Source: Acephala macrosclerotiorum (taxonomy: Eukaryota; Ascomycota; Leotiomycetes; Helotiales; Mollisiaceae). Taken from it: a stretch of 64,000 bases of DNA. The stretch is from NCBI GenBank assembly GCA_014904845.1, contig MU119257.1, positions 212,215-276,214 on the forward strand, written 5' to 3'. The position numbers and the translations under genes are program-made. Below the pieces are notes generated by a model. The model saw nothing but the letters and a program-made list of their open reading frames with translations, made no database searches and was not told the origin of the DNA. Shown here in pieces: positions 34,516 through 46,324 of this stretch (its first letter is position 1; every line of letters starts with the position of its first letter).

Positions 34516-35353
34516 TGATAGCGAAGATAAAACGGGACTTGGCTTCTACTTATGCTTCCGCGAAATGTTCGTGGGCTAGAAAGAAGAACGATACCGTCAA
34601 CTAAAGGTCATGTGACATTATGGGGGCATTAGCGCTGCTAGCTTCCATGGCGTACCATTGTTGAGGCATACCGCGAGACGTCACAGCGACAACGTTTTTC
34701 AATGATTTCCATCTCGTGCAACTTCTCTCGAAATTCAAACGGGGCCATTCTTTCTTCCTCTAGTTTCGTAATGATTGTGTATGAAAGCGTGAGAACAGGT
34801 TGTACTTTCCCAAAGCACACGGTATTCAAACGCATGCCAACATTAATGTTCTATTTCAGAAATCCTAGTCTCCGCAATACACCGCGGACCGGGATCCAAC
34901 TTTGACACATTTCCTAGACTATTTCTAGGGCATTTCCAGAGCGTTTCCAGAACATCTGGTGGTTCTCTAATGCTTCTCGGTCCCAAAGCAAGGTGAACAA
35001 CAGGAGAACGTGAGATCATGAAGAGGAAAAATACAAATGAAGCTAGATACCACAGAATAAATGTCTCTAGAACATTTAGCACTTGCTTGAGAACATTCGA
35101 TGCCGTGATGCACGAGCAGAAGAATCATAGCCATGCTCGTTAACGTCTTAGCAAAACCTCATCAGCTCACTGGTTTTATAGCGTTGGGCAAAATCCGAAG
35201 GAGGAAACTTGAAGGAGAAACAAGAAAATATGACTCTACACTTGTAGGAAGGCGTGGTAGATAGCATAGACGGTGTTTCCAATGAGAAAATCGTGCGATT
35301 TAAAACACCTAACAACAATTTTTCCAATAGCTACTATTTATTCGTAGCGACAA
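34516..35353. other. Intergenic, no supported gene
   Basis: Short ORFs only. It separates the eroded region from the beta-galactosidase gene, whose 3' end is at 35354. Confidence 0.5.
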
Positions 35354-37098
35354 TCAAATATCGCTGCTGTCCTCCTCGAGGGAGTACACTTCGCACTCAG
35401 CAATCATTGTGCGAGCGGGAATTGTGACACAGATCGGGAAGCCACCATAATCCGGATCCTCATTTGGCATCATCAGGAACTTTCCGCTTCGAGTTTCGTC
35501 GCCGTTGAGCTTCTTACCGGTGATCAATTTCCCTGTATCCTTGTCGACCACTTTCTCAGTGAAGTTCAAAATACCCGTAAAAGTAGACTTTGGAGACGTG
35601 CTTTTGAATTCAGCCTGGAAGCCCCACCCGATCAGGAGGAACTTGGAGCCTTCTTGATGGATGAGCATTCATGAACCAGGCCCTGGTTTGCCGAACACGA
35701 AGCAGCGATTGATTGTTACCATAAACTCGCCGAATTGTGCAACAGTCGGTGTGGAAGGGTCACGACCATCTTCCAGAAGCTCGTCGAAGAAGAACCCTAT
35801 GGAGGAACCGGGTTTTCTGTGTGCTTCCAGGACAATATCCTGAACCTGAGACAATAAACGATAGTGTCTGGTGAATGGGTTTGTCTCTGGCTCCAGTGTG
35901 TCGATGCCAAATGGGGAAGTACCGATAGCCTGGAAGCTACCGAATGCCTTCCAGATTCGGCGTGCACCATACTCATCTCGCCGCTGTTCTGGAATAAACA
36001 ATGGTTGGTTGAGATGGCGATACTTCTTGCAAGATGCGCTGTAGTCGTTCAGGTATATGTCTGGGGCGATGAAATCGAGAGATGGCGCGAATGTTCTCCA
36101 GATATCAAGGACATTGCTCACTCCGCCTCCAGATGGGTAGTCGCCGGGTTCACCACCTCCACCAGCGATGATCGGGAAAGCATTATCATCGTCAGATCCC
36201 ACATAGTTTTGCCATACATTGGTGTATAAAGGAATATTGTACTCCTTCTTTCCAGAAGCAGCCACGTGGTTGACATACACGGCATAGTGGTAGGCCATGA
36301 ATAACTCGTCCGTCTTTTTGCTCTTGCCGAACACGGTCTCCCATGAGCCTGTTTTGTGACCAAGGTTCTTGAAGACTTTCAAGTTGCTCTTCAGGTCTGG
36401 GGATAATAAATCCCAATTTGACGAGAGATGTTCAATGAGCTCCTTCGGGACTTGCTCAGAAAACCTCTTGTTCGCAGTCAAGCTGCCATCTCGAGAGTCA
36501 CCCAATAGACCAGTCTCATTTTCGACTTGGGTCATGATCACAGTTCCGTGATCTTGATCGACTTCCTTCACGTGGCGCATCAAGGTAGAGAATGCTCGTG
36601 CGTCAGCATCGCGAACTTCAGTATGGAAGATTGAGACAACATCGGCGGTCTCAAGGACACCTCCCGCTTTTCTGAGGTGTGCTCTGGGAAAGCGTTTTAT
36701 GTCTTTCTTTACCCAGGAAGGAGCATACGATGAAAGGCCTAGAACTGGTCAGAGATTTCTTCATAAGAGGAGTAACGCTTACCATTCTTGAAGGACCCAA
36801 ACCAGAGAAGGACGAGATGAAGACCGTGTGCTCTCGCGCCTTCGATGACATTGTCTAATTCCGAGAAGTCAAATTTACCTTCTAAAGGCTCAATGTCTTC
36901 CCATGTGACGCAACCCAAGACCGTATTGATATGGGTATCAACAAGCTTCCGCCACACTGTGTCCATGTACGCAGCTGAGGTCATTGACGAGTTTTGCAGC
37001 TCGGCGCCGAGCATGAGAAAAGGCTTTCCATTGACGATCAGCTGCTGCGAGCTCTCGTTGCTCTGCAAATGAGGTATCGCTTTGGTAGTGGACGCCAT
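35354..37098 (-). CDS. GH35 beta-galactosidase with DUF5597-like C-terminus; in-frame TGA
   Basis: Hydrolyses terminal beta-galactosides. The first exon (37098 to about 36784) reads MASTTKAIPHLQ, FLMLGAELQNSS, TVLGCVTWEDIEPLEGKFDF. A short intron near 36738-36783 gives the junction FKN-GLSSYAPSWVKK. The acid/base motif is QVENETG (NE pair, about 36520) and the nucleophile is probably the Glu in FIPEQRRDEYG. The C-terminal DUF5597-type domain reads FLLIGWGFQAEF. A TGA at 35669-35671 interrupts this frame, immediately followed by ATG, and the frame then stays open for 104 codons to a natural stop. So the protein is truncated near residue 430, read through, or the gene is a young pseudogene. There is no obvious signal peptide, so it is likely intracellular. 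An upstream in-frame ATG at 37128 is possible. Confidence 0.85.
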
Positions 37099-37290
37099 GT
37101 TGGATGATAGAGAGTACTCGGTTCGCATTGCGAGGTGGCTTTCAAACTATGCGGTCGAATGAGCGTTCGAGGCAGTCAAAATGTCCTCGAGATGAACAAG
37201 GCGTCCAGGCCATTATGATATATGTTTAGAGTATCGTCTGGATCTTCCAGGCCGGCGGGTGTCATGCCGTTGACACCAAGTCTACAACGT

Positions 37291-37307
37291 CGGAGATCTG
37301 CATACCG
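37291..37307. promoter_or_regulatory. Gal4/Lac9-type site CGG-N11-CCG
   Basis: The sequence is CGG, then 11 bases, then CCG, the exact spacing known for Gal4 and Lac9. It lies in the 0.6-kb divergent promoter between the beta-galactosidase and the lactose-permease-type gene, and a Zn2Cys6 regulator is encoded 3 kb away. Binding is inferred. Confidence 0.5.
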
Positions 37308-37472
37308 GATCATCTGCTAACGAGACCCGGGAATGGGCATTGTTGATTGGCCTAGAGGCCGGACCCCCAATAATAGAACAATTTCCCCACTATGCGGGCG
37401 ATTCGGCAGGCTGAAAGCATTCCGAGTCATGTACCGATCGTACCGACATGCAAACCATGGAACTGACCTTTT

Positions 37473-37535
37473 GTGGGGAGAATGTTTAGTCTCGATAGGG
37501 ACTGGATCTAGAGTTCCCCAAAGCGGGGGGCGGGG
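37473..37535. promoter_or_regulatory. CreA/Mig1-like boxes
   Basis: Three matches to SYGGRG: GTGGGG at 37473-37478, and GCGGGG at 37523-37528 and 37530-37535. The closely spaced pair fits glucose repression by CreA. Chance matches in G-rich DNA are possible. Confidence 0.4.
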
Positions 37536-37713
37536 AAAAGGGGGAGAAGACTTCCTCTCACGGAAATGGCGCTTCGTGATTGGCTGAGGCGCCGGTCTTG
37601 GACTCCTGCCAAAATCTAGGGGCGTCTTACCATCGGCTGGACATTGTGGCCGGCCCAGAGCTTTTCGTTCGAGGTTGGGCGTGTAGAGAAATATCTATAT
37701 AACTCCAACTTCA

Positions 37714-39891
37714 ATGAGCGTCAAGGAGAGAGTGAAAGAACAAGCAGTTTCGTTTCCAATCTTTGAATCATCGCCTTTCTTCCTCGTCGAGCCGAACAGT
37801 GGAGAAAGACTTCTCAGATCAAGCCGTGGACCAGGTCGACCGTGGCGATGTAGACAGGCTTGCATATTCATACGAACATGTCGGTGGCTTGGAGGTGCCC
37901 GAGGTGACTTGGTGGAAGCACCCGGGGCTGCGAAAATTATACATCATGATGCCAGTTCTGTACCTTGGGTCGACAACCAATGGGTACGACGGCTCTCTGT
38001 TGAACGGATTACAGACAATGTACCCTTGGCAAGACTGTAAGCAGGTTATAGCTCGTTCGTGGTAGAGCAGTTGCTAATGAGCATTTGTCACGCAGACTTC
38101 AATCATCCCACCGGGTCGAAACTTGGTCTCGTCACTGCGATTCAGCAGATCGGCGCCATCTGTGCCTTGCTGTTCAGCTCGTACGTTGCAGACTTTTTTG
38201 GTAGAAGAATTGGTGTTTGCACTGGTATCCTGATGCTATTGATCGGGACAATACTACAAGGTTAGTCACATCAAATGTGTGGAGATCGATTGAGGACTCA
38301 CATGGGCTTTAGTTGTTCCTGCAAATGATCACTTGGGGATGTTCTTGGGAGGGAGATTCCTTGTTGGATTCGGGTAAGTGATTTAACTTCCCACTCATCA
38401 CCAGAATCATACAATTAAGCCGACAACCAGATCCAACTTGTCGCAAGGTTCAGCTCCTCTCTTGATCATGGAGCTTGCCCATCCGCAGCATCGAGGAAAA
38501 CTTACAACTATGTAAGTAAAAGTACCCGACAAGCAATGCTCTGCGGCCGCTGACGATGCCAAGGTATAACACACTCTGGTAGTAGGTGTTTTCCGACTTC
38601 ATTCTTCCTCATTCAGATTGTTTCGGGATGTGCGAGACGTAGTTCACGTCCCAAAACATACTTCCTCCTCTTATCCAGCCCTATTCTTCTTGAAACTCAT
38701 CTTAAAGAAGCAATACTAACTCCGAGGTTTCCCACAGCATGGGAGCCATCATTGCAGCTTGGACAGTCTTTGGAACAGTGAAGTATACTTCGAATGCAGC
38801 GTGGAGAATCCCAGTTGGACTCCAAGCAGCCATGCCAGCTATTCAATTAGCGCTCGTCTTTTGCTTGCCTGAATCCCCGCGCTGGCTGTGTTCACAAGAC
38901 AGACCAGATGAAGCATTCCAAATATTGGTCAAGGTAAGCTGCCATGATGCCATCTCCCGTGGGATGACATGCAATGTTCGACGCTGACGAGAACACTGAA
39001 GTACTATGCAAACGGCGATTCAACAGACCACTTTGTGAAGTCCGAATTTCAAGAGATCCAGGAGACTCTCCGCCTCGAACAACTCAACTCGAAAAATGGA
39101 TGGAGTGAGTTTCTGAAAACCCCAGGCAATCGAAAACGACTTCTGCTCATCGCTTTGGTCTCATTCTTCTCCCAATGCTCAGGCAACGGTCTCGCATCAT
39201 ACTATCTTCACGACATCCTGAATTCTGTTGGCATCACAACTTCGTACGATCAATCTCTCATTAATGGCGGACTTCAAATCTGGTCATTCTTGGTTGCAAT
39301 ATTCTTCTCACTCTGTGTTGATAAGATGGGAAGAAAGTTGCTATTTATGATTGCTGGAGTTGGCATGCTCATAACGTTCAGCACATTAACTGCCTGTTCA
39401 GCAGTGTATGCGAAGTCCGGGAATCCAGGAGCGGGAAGCACCGTCATTGCTATGATCTTCCTGTTTTACGGCGTCGCTGGGTTCGCGTGGCCGGGATTAA
39501 CGGTCGCCTATTGTGCCGAGATCCTCCCGTACAATATTCGAGCCAAAGGCATGGCGATCAATTTCGCACTGACTGCGACTGCTTCGGTGTTCAATCAATA
39601 CGGTAAGTAAATCGTATTGCCTCCCTATCTGACGTCGATATGCTGACCAAAGAAGTCAATCCAATCGGACTCCAGCATCTAGCTTGGAAGTTCTATTTCG
39701 TATATATCGCCATTCTGGTCATCGAATGTCTCTGTATCTGGTTTCTGTTCGTTGAAACAAAGGGCCCAACTCTTGAAGAGATTGCTCGACTGTTCGACGG
39801 TGATGCGGCTAACGTCTCAGGAAAGGAGGTTCTGGGCGAGAAGGCAGCGGCAGCTGGACGTGGTCATGTCAAGCATGTTGAGGGTATCTGA
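37714..39891 (+). CDS. Lactose-permease-type MFS sugar transporter
   Basis: A sugar/H+ symporter resembling fungal Lac12-type permeases, about 530 aa, with at least eight introns. Visible junctions include WQD-YFNHPTGSKLG (near 38036-38096), ILQ-VVPANDHLG, GFG-SNLSQGSAP, TTM-YNTLWY-MGAIIAAW, LVK-YYANGDS and NQYE-VNPIGLQHL. Motifs are NGYDGSLLNGLQ (TM1), DFFGRRIG, GRFLVGFG, PESPRWLCSQ, DKMGRK and FVETKGPTLEEI. The start is uncertain: the ATG at 37714 needs an early intron to reach the frame used from about 37830. The gene is divergent from the GH35 gene across a shared promoter, which supports uptake of lactose or another beta-galactoside. Confidence 0.85.
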
Positions 39892-40085
39892 GCGTGATGT
39901 GGGCCCCAGTTCCCTGACGAGGGTCTGAGGATGACAAGAATCTCTTCCTCTGAAGTAAAAGTCGAGTTTGGAACAATGCAGGAAAGCCCGATGCTTGGAC
40001 ACGACATCTAAGAACGAGAATAAAGGTTCCAGACACAGGCATTCTCTATTATATCTCGTAGATACGAGAGTCGAATAGCTTTAGG

Positions 40086-41881
40086 TCATGTAAATGTGTC
40101 GGACACTCGGATGATACTTTCAGTGACGCGACTTCTCTCAAGAAGTCTCTCATTCTCGATAGGAAAGCTCTGCAAATCTGTGCCCAAGTAGTTATCCGAA
40201 TACTCCTTTTCGTCAAGAGCTAAAGCATGCTGGAGCAAAAACTTTACCATCCACTTGTCGAATCTGTGAGTTCCGTGTTGTGCCGTCCTCAGGCAAGCAT
40301 TTTGAAATGTGATCAGTCTCTTCATCTAGATCATGTCAGTACCTGCGTATTTGTGATGGTATGGGGAGCTTACCATCAGGTCGACACTAGGCCAGATTGT
40401 CCTCAATCTGACTAGATACTCAAAATTGTATTCAAGACGCTGTCTTGCCATCGGAAGCTCGTCATCGTCTCCAAGTAAAAGCGTGTGCAAGTGTACGGAT
40501 GAAGAAACGACAGTCATATGGCCAACGACATTGTGCAGAGCCTCAGCATCACCGTGCAGTACGGAACTTTCAATCAGTTCGCAGAATGCCTTGGCGTGGT
40601 ACTTGCAGCGGTGTGCAAACATCCTCGATCTTGGCGTGATTGGGCGGCTCTGATCAAGATATTGGTAGTATAATAGTACCGAGTAGTGGTGGTATCCCAT
40701 ATGCAAGGCTACAAATGTTCGCCCTACGCCCCGGCGAACTTGCAAGTCAAGATTCTCTGAATTGAAGACCAACATTGAGGGTAGATCTCTCTCGAAAGCA
40801 GCTAGTTGATCGGCTAGACTGAGGACTTGAGAGTCGATGTCTTCTTCTCCCCAGTGCGGTCTCTCAACGAGCGTCTTGTTCAGATCCTGGATGTGGCCAA
40901 ATATCTTTACTAAGGTGATCATATAACTCCACATTCCTGGTTGCCAATTCTCTAGATCTTCCACGGTTTCACCGACATGGAGAGATACGAACGCAACCTC
41001 GTCCATAGGAACTCTTGGGACAACGCCGCCATCATGAAACTGGCGAGGCAACCCGAGACCAGCGCTTGCCCAGCGATCAATGAGGTAGAGGCTCCACCAG
41101 ATTCGTCGCTTCACTTCGCAGGTGACGAGGTCTTCTTCAGTGTTTTCCTTCGATAGATTCATCAATTGCGCCATACGGTTGGCGATGACTAGAACAATAC
41201 TTAGTTAGTGGCAGGCAGAAGAAACGAGGCTAATCTCAATTGTGATAGCATTTTCAATGTCCCAGTTTTGTGGGGCCATTCTGAGCGCTTGATGATTGTG
41301 ACTAGAGAGGCCACATACCAAAGTAGAGGGATTCTGCATCCGCATTTGACTCTGCAAGACAGATGTTGCCACACAAAACACATGATTGGATGCTTTCGAC
41401 ACATATGTTTTCAAGGCCTTGCTGGCACAACCTTTTTGCCTCTGCAGCCCACATATGACCTTAGGAGCAGATTTCCTCTATAGATGAAAATCTAACTAGA
41501 ATTAGAGACTTGTACCAATTCCGGGATTGAGACCAACCTGGCTGAGAGACCAAAGATCGCGAATAGAATGGCTGGAAACGCCGTACCATCTTTTGCGGAT
41601 TTCTTAAGCGACGGTTCATGAAACAATGTATGTGGCTTGTCATGAATATGGCAAATATAGAGATCAATAAGCTCTAGGATGATATCAATTGCTGGCAACG
41701 ACACATTCTCATTCCCTGATGGGGTGTGCGGGATGAGTTTTGCAGGCGTCGTGGAGGCGCGTTTCAAGCTTGAGCAATGAAGCTGGCGACGCTCGCATTG
41801 ATGGCAGGCGCTTCCCGGAGCTGGCTTTTCGCACTTTCGTTTGCCCTGCCGGCACTGTAAGCACGCTGAGCCTAGCTTCAT
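40086..41881 (-). CDS. Zn2Cys6 transcription factor with fungal-specific TF domain
   Basis: A nuclear regulator. The N-terminus holds a Zn2Cys6 cluster: CLQCRQGKRKC, then CHQCERRQLHC. The middle homology region follows in later exons, with EVKRRIWWSLYLIDRWASA, LPRQFHD and GVVPRVPMDE, typical of the Fungal_trans domain. The C-terminal part is helical (HRCKYHAKAFCELIES, ARQRLEYNFEYLV). Introns are near 41461-41500, about 41180-41210 and 40326-40375, where DLM joins MKRLITFQNACL. It ends after SIIRVSDTFT. It lies 0.2 kb from the 3' end of the permease gene, tail to tail. Its position makes it the natural candidate regulator of the cluster; this is inferred. Confidence 0.8.
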
Positions 41882-44232
41882 GGCGGTGCATTTTTTCTTG
41901 AGTGCTGATGAGGAACGTGATGAGTTGAGTCCGAGGTTCTCGTGTTCAGCGCCTTAGGCAGCCAGCCACCCAGGCAAATATGGATGCGCTCCAATGAGCA
42001 GCCAAAACAGGGGTTCGCTTAGAAGGATTCAGTACACAACGACTAGAGAAACAGCAGTATCTCTAGCTCTCAGAAAGGCTTTATCGGGTGCTTTACAAAG
42101 AGTCCGATACATCATAGAAAGCCATCGAATTGCGTAAGCCCAATTCTGGTTGCTGACCATAAGTTTCCACTCCGTTCGAGGACTTGGATGCAGTCAAATT
42201 CATTCCAGTCATTCACGGACAATCTCAACTACTATGGAAGCTCGCCAAATTCGTGTCCACAATGTAGATCACGACGAGATAACATAAGAATTTCAATGAA
42301 AACGGCTTGTGTATCATACGAAAGCAGATTGACAATCATTTCCCTGACGTCAGCTTTCCCCCGACTTATGATCGATCCAATGTTCGAACTAACTTCCCGA
42401 GACATTCTTGTTATATGTTCTAGCGCCAAATTGTGGAATGGGCTGCTTAAGCTGCAACCGCACTTTCGCCATCTCCTCGAGTCAGAAATGGTATTATCAA
42501 TGTAGACCAAAACAGAATATCATCCCAGCGGCAGGCATGTTCTTGAAGAGAGGAAATTGACTTGTAATCCCTGTTGATCAGTGGTACTCACCGGTATACA
42601 TTTATCGCTTGATAGCACAGATCAGGCAATCTTTCCAGGCGCTACCAATCTTCTGTCCAAGTAGTAATAGAGAACTACGCCTTTCCATCTCGTATGCGTC
42701 TCTTGATTGTCCTCCTGCAACAGGAGCTACACGCCGGGGTGATTGACGGCCCTTTGGAGGGGCGAGTGGATAATTAGAACTTGTTTGGTAGCGCTTGTTC
42801 GAGGGTCATTTGGTGGATTGGTCCGCAGGGAGGAAGGCGAAGAGCCTAATCGACATTGGATCTGATCGAGAGGTGCCCAATGTGAGGCATCTCGCCCGTA
42901 CTTCGACCCCAGTCTGCTGCGGTAGAAAGCGGCCTACAATCGCTTATTGTATATTCTTGGCTCTCTGCTTGTTCGTATCTGGAATCTCACCTGCTGGGGA
43001 TTTCGCAAGCCACCGCGGTGCCAACTTCGAGCTTAGTCATGTAAGAAATATCCTGACTTCGAAGGAGGTGTGGTACGTGAGGTCGGCGGTTTCATGATCT
43101 ATGACCTGTCATTTTGTCAACAGCTGCCTCCAACTAACCCCTAATGCAACTGTGCTCAAGCAGTAGCTCTGTATCTCTTTTCTTGCTCGTAGCCAATCTA
43201 TGGCGTCGAAGTCCCTGGGCCGATGGGACTTTGAAATCATCGAGACCAGATCGGGAGTGTATATCGGGCTCGGTTAACCTCAACTTTGCCATTTTCAGGA
43301 CAAGAGCACTTCTGCCTCTTCGACTTTTGAGTCCTTCTGCTAGCCAACTAAAGAAAACCTCGATCTAATCACTCTTTTCGGCGCTCACGAGATTTTCGAA
43401 TATTTAATCCCCCTCGCAGTGCCTTCAACCTGCCAACAACAACGCAACAACCACCTCACCACAACACCATCAATCCAAGATCGTGTATCGCATCGCATCT
43501 CTTGTTCCCTTCTCCTCTTCTCAGCTCTTCTATCTTCTGTGTTGTAGGCCCAAATTTCTCCTCCTTCTCGAGTCGCGTTCAGGTCTCTCGATCTCGCGTT
43601 CGAGAGTGCCTTCCATATGCTAACGCGCACAACACGGATCGATCATGGCTACACCCACAGTATGTACTGCCTCCTTCCGCAACATTATCGCCTCTGCGCA
43701 CTCCTCTGCGCTACCTCATAGTCGCATTCCTCTTCTACGTTGCACCTACCGATACCGGGCTGGAGCGGAGCAATTCGCTCATTTTCATACAGATGCCAGC
43801 AGCTACCTACGACCTCACGCCAAGAACGCGCACCAAACTAAACTCCAATGCGGGTCCCGTTCAGCTAAGATAATCCTCCTCATATCGTCATCCATTTGTG
43901 CAAGACCTAAAACGGGTGCTGGGTCACGGCCACATTCATCTTAAACCAATGGTCTTCAGGTCGTAATTAGGCGTCTTCCTGAAATGCAGAGGTGGAAGTT
44001 GTCTTGCATGGATCAAAGCCACTGGTTGTCATGCCCTGACCTACGACTGTTATAGTCTATTAGGTCCTAGTTGGACTCATGAGCTGTGACGCCTCATGAG
44101 GAGCCCTTACATCCTTGAGGTGCGGCTTGCCGAGTACTAGTGAGATCGCCCGAGGACATCAGTGTGTGGCTTTAAGCAATGGTTTCATATGTCCTTACTT
44201 AGTTGGTTCGCCAGCTGACAGGGGGTAGAAGA
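41882..44232. other. Long non-coding stretch without a supported gene
   Basis: Small ORFs lie at 42188-42510 and 42795-43368, but I recognise nothing in them. From about 43400 to 43640 the DNA is pyrimidine-rich and contains CATCG repeats near 43487-43500. An ATG at 43645 is followed after five codons by a strong donor (GTATGT), which could be the first exon of the small gene below. Confidence 0.4.
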
Positions 44233-44497
44233 ATGGACAGTTCGAGCAACGCGTTCAGCCGTGCACCCATCCATATGGCGAGGCCGTGGCTGTCGAGGGC
44301 ATGGTTCTCTGATTGGACCTCGGAAGATGTGAGTTTTCCAAGTCTTCTGTGACTGTCGAGTGCGCTGACATGAGCTTAGATAGATTCAACAGGCAACGAC
44401 AATCGCTGTGAATGGTTTGCGAGAGGCAACGGCAATTGTTGTCGAGGAAGCTGTCGGAGGCAAGGATGAACTTGATAGCAAACAAGACTTGGGATGA
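44233..44497 (+). CDS. Small spliced ORF, 69 aa, unknown
   Basis: Exon 44233-44328 (MDSSSNAFSRAPIHMARPWL...) joins exon 44384-44497 (IQQATTIAVNGLREATAIVV...) across a 55-bp GTGAGT..ATAG intron in phase 0, giving 69 aa and a stop at 44495-44497. The product begins with a basic, aromatic stretch and continues as a predicted helix with an acidic end (GGKDELDSKQDLG). It could carry an N-terminal mitochondrial signal. No family is recognised. The start could instead lie in an upstream exon at 43645. Confidence 0.4.
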
Positions 44498-44851
44498 GAG
44501 GCGGTGAAAAGTTTAGATATGCACAAAATGCACGTAACAAGGAGGGGTAAGGAGATGAGTAGTAGCGCAGGAGAATGCTTGCGGAGAGCTGGGTAGTTGA
44601 GCCTTGCTCTGTCAGAAGCTTTATTGGTCTCTTCCTCTTGCTTCATCTTCTCGTGCGGTGAAGAGATCTGATAGACAAGTCGAGTATTATATGGTTTCCC
44701 AAATGTCAATGGCCCGACGCTCGCTGGTTGCTTGTCCCACCAACCGTGAGTAGGTGTGCTAGGCGGAATGTACCTGAAACTCCTGGACAATGAGGGATAG
44801 CAAGAAAAGTATTTGCTTTTGTACTCATCTATCTGGCAGCTCTGAAGTCCG

Positions 44852-46324
44852 TCAGTTCGTATAAGCCACTGCGTCCTCCTTCTTTGCACCCTCCAACTCC
44901 CCCTTAGCATTCAACAACTTGACATTGCCCTTTTTGTCGTCGCTCCATTTCCTGCAAAATGCATTGATATCACCCGTGGTCTTCTCGTCATCCTTCACCA
45001 ACAACACAATAGCATCATACCCGCCCGCCCCAGGAACCACACCTCCAGCAACACCTTCGACATCCCTCGTAACAGCATCCAACAATTCAGTCTGCTCCTT
45101 CGGCTCAATTGGCACCCCAGACGCCTCACTCATATCCCTTATCAAGGCTCTGATAGCAACGAACGCTTCTCCAAGCTCAAGCATACATCTTTTCCTCAAA
45201 TTCTCAGCTAGAATCTCGTTGGAGGTTTGTAGCTCATCCCAAAGCTGCTTTGCATCTTCTGGATTTTCCTTTCGCCATTCCAAGACTTTCTTGACCATAG
45301 ACACAGTTTGGGAACCACAGTCCACGTCGCACATTACCAACGCCATACCTTCCGGGATCGTGACGCCATTTTTAGAGATTTCGGTGTCCCATTTTACACC
45401 TGGGCCAGTATCATCGACGATATTCCTCACCCGCGTAGAGAATTCCTTCGAGCCAGGCTCACCAAGAGACGAGAGGATAGAAGGCGAGAATCGTCGGTAG
45501 ACGCACGTGCCGTAAACAGCAGTAGCGATATCAAACCCCGAACCAACTTTCCCTTGAGCAGCACAATGAGCTACCTGAGCAAGGTTATGAAGCTTCGATC
45601 TTCCTTCTTCGGTATCGAGACTGAAGACTGAGGAGGGGAGGTAGTGGCTGAGAATTGCTCCTGTGAAAGCGGTCACAAGGGCGGCGGAGGAGCCGAGGCC
45701 GGTTTTGTGTGCATCTTGAAGACGGACGGCGAAGTCGGAGAATCTGGGGTAGGTGGGAAGGGTTGAGGAGGAGGTGTTGGAGTAGTAGTCGTTGTCGGCT
45801 AGGATGATGACTCTTGCTGGTTTGATGGTGGATGAGGGGAGAACCGAGGAGATGTAGGTTAGGGCGTAGAGGAGGGCGGTTTCGACGAATGGATTCTTAG
45901 ACGATGCTGCAGGTGAGCCGCTAGATACCGATGAGCTGCTATATCGAGAATACGAATCGTTGACGACAACTAGCTCGGTCTTATCACGTGAGAAGGCTGA
46001 GGAAAAGGGGGTTCAACGCGGATATAAAAACGACTGTCCACGGAGCCACGGAGCAAAGAAAAGTGCTCACCCTTGCAACTGGGTGACAGCTACTCCACCT
46101 TGATGTTCAGCTAGATGATACCCGTAGTTCCATGTTGCGTCCCGGAACTGCGGACTTTGGACTACAATCTCCGCGAGGTCAACGCCCGAGCTGGTATCGA
46201 TGTCGTGGACCAAGACATGAATGCGCGCACTCAAAGCAAAGACTAGAGCCGTGTATGCACGATCGAGGACCAGATAGCCTCCTGCCAAAAAGACCTTGCC
46301 TGGGGCGGAGACGGCTGTCGACAT
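44852..46324 (-). CDS. ERG8: Phosphomevalonate kinase
   Basis: Phosphorylates phosphomevalonate in the mevalonate pathway leading to ergosterol. It is a GHMP kinase. The first exon starts MSTAVSAPGKVFLAGGYLVL, the usual N-terminal Erg8 motif. After one intron (about 45980-46085) the frame continues with SSKNPFVETALLYALTYIS, then the GHMP ATP-binding loop KTGLGSSAALVTAF, then VAHCAAQGKVGSGFDIATAV (GSGFD motif) and VAGGVVPGAGGYDAIVLLV near the C-terminus. The end is a Lys/Glu-rich tail. The protein is about 450 residues, in the normal range. The exact donor is uncertain: a GTGAGC and a GTAGCT are both possible. Confidence 0.93.
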
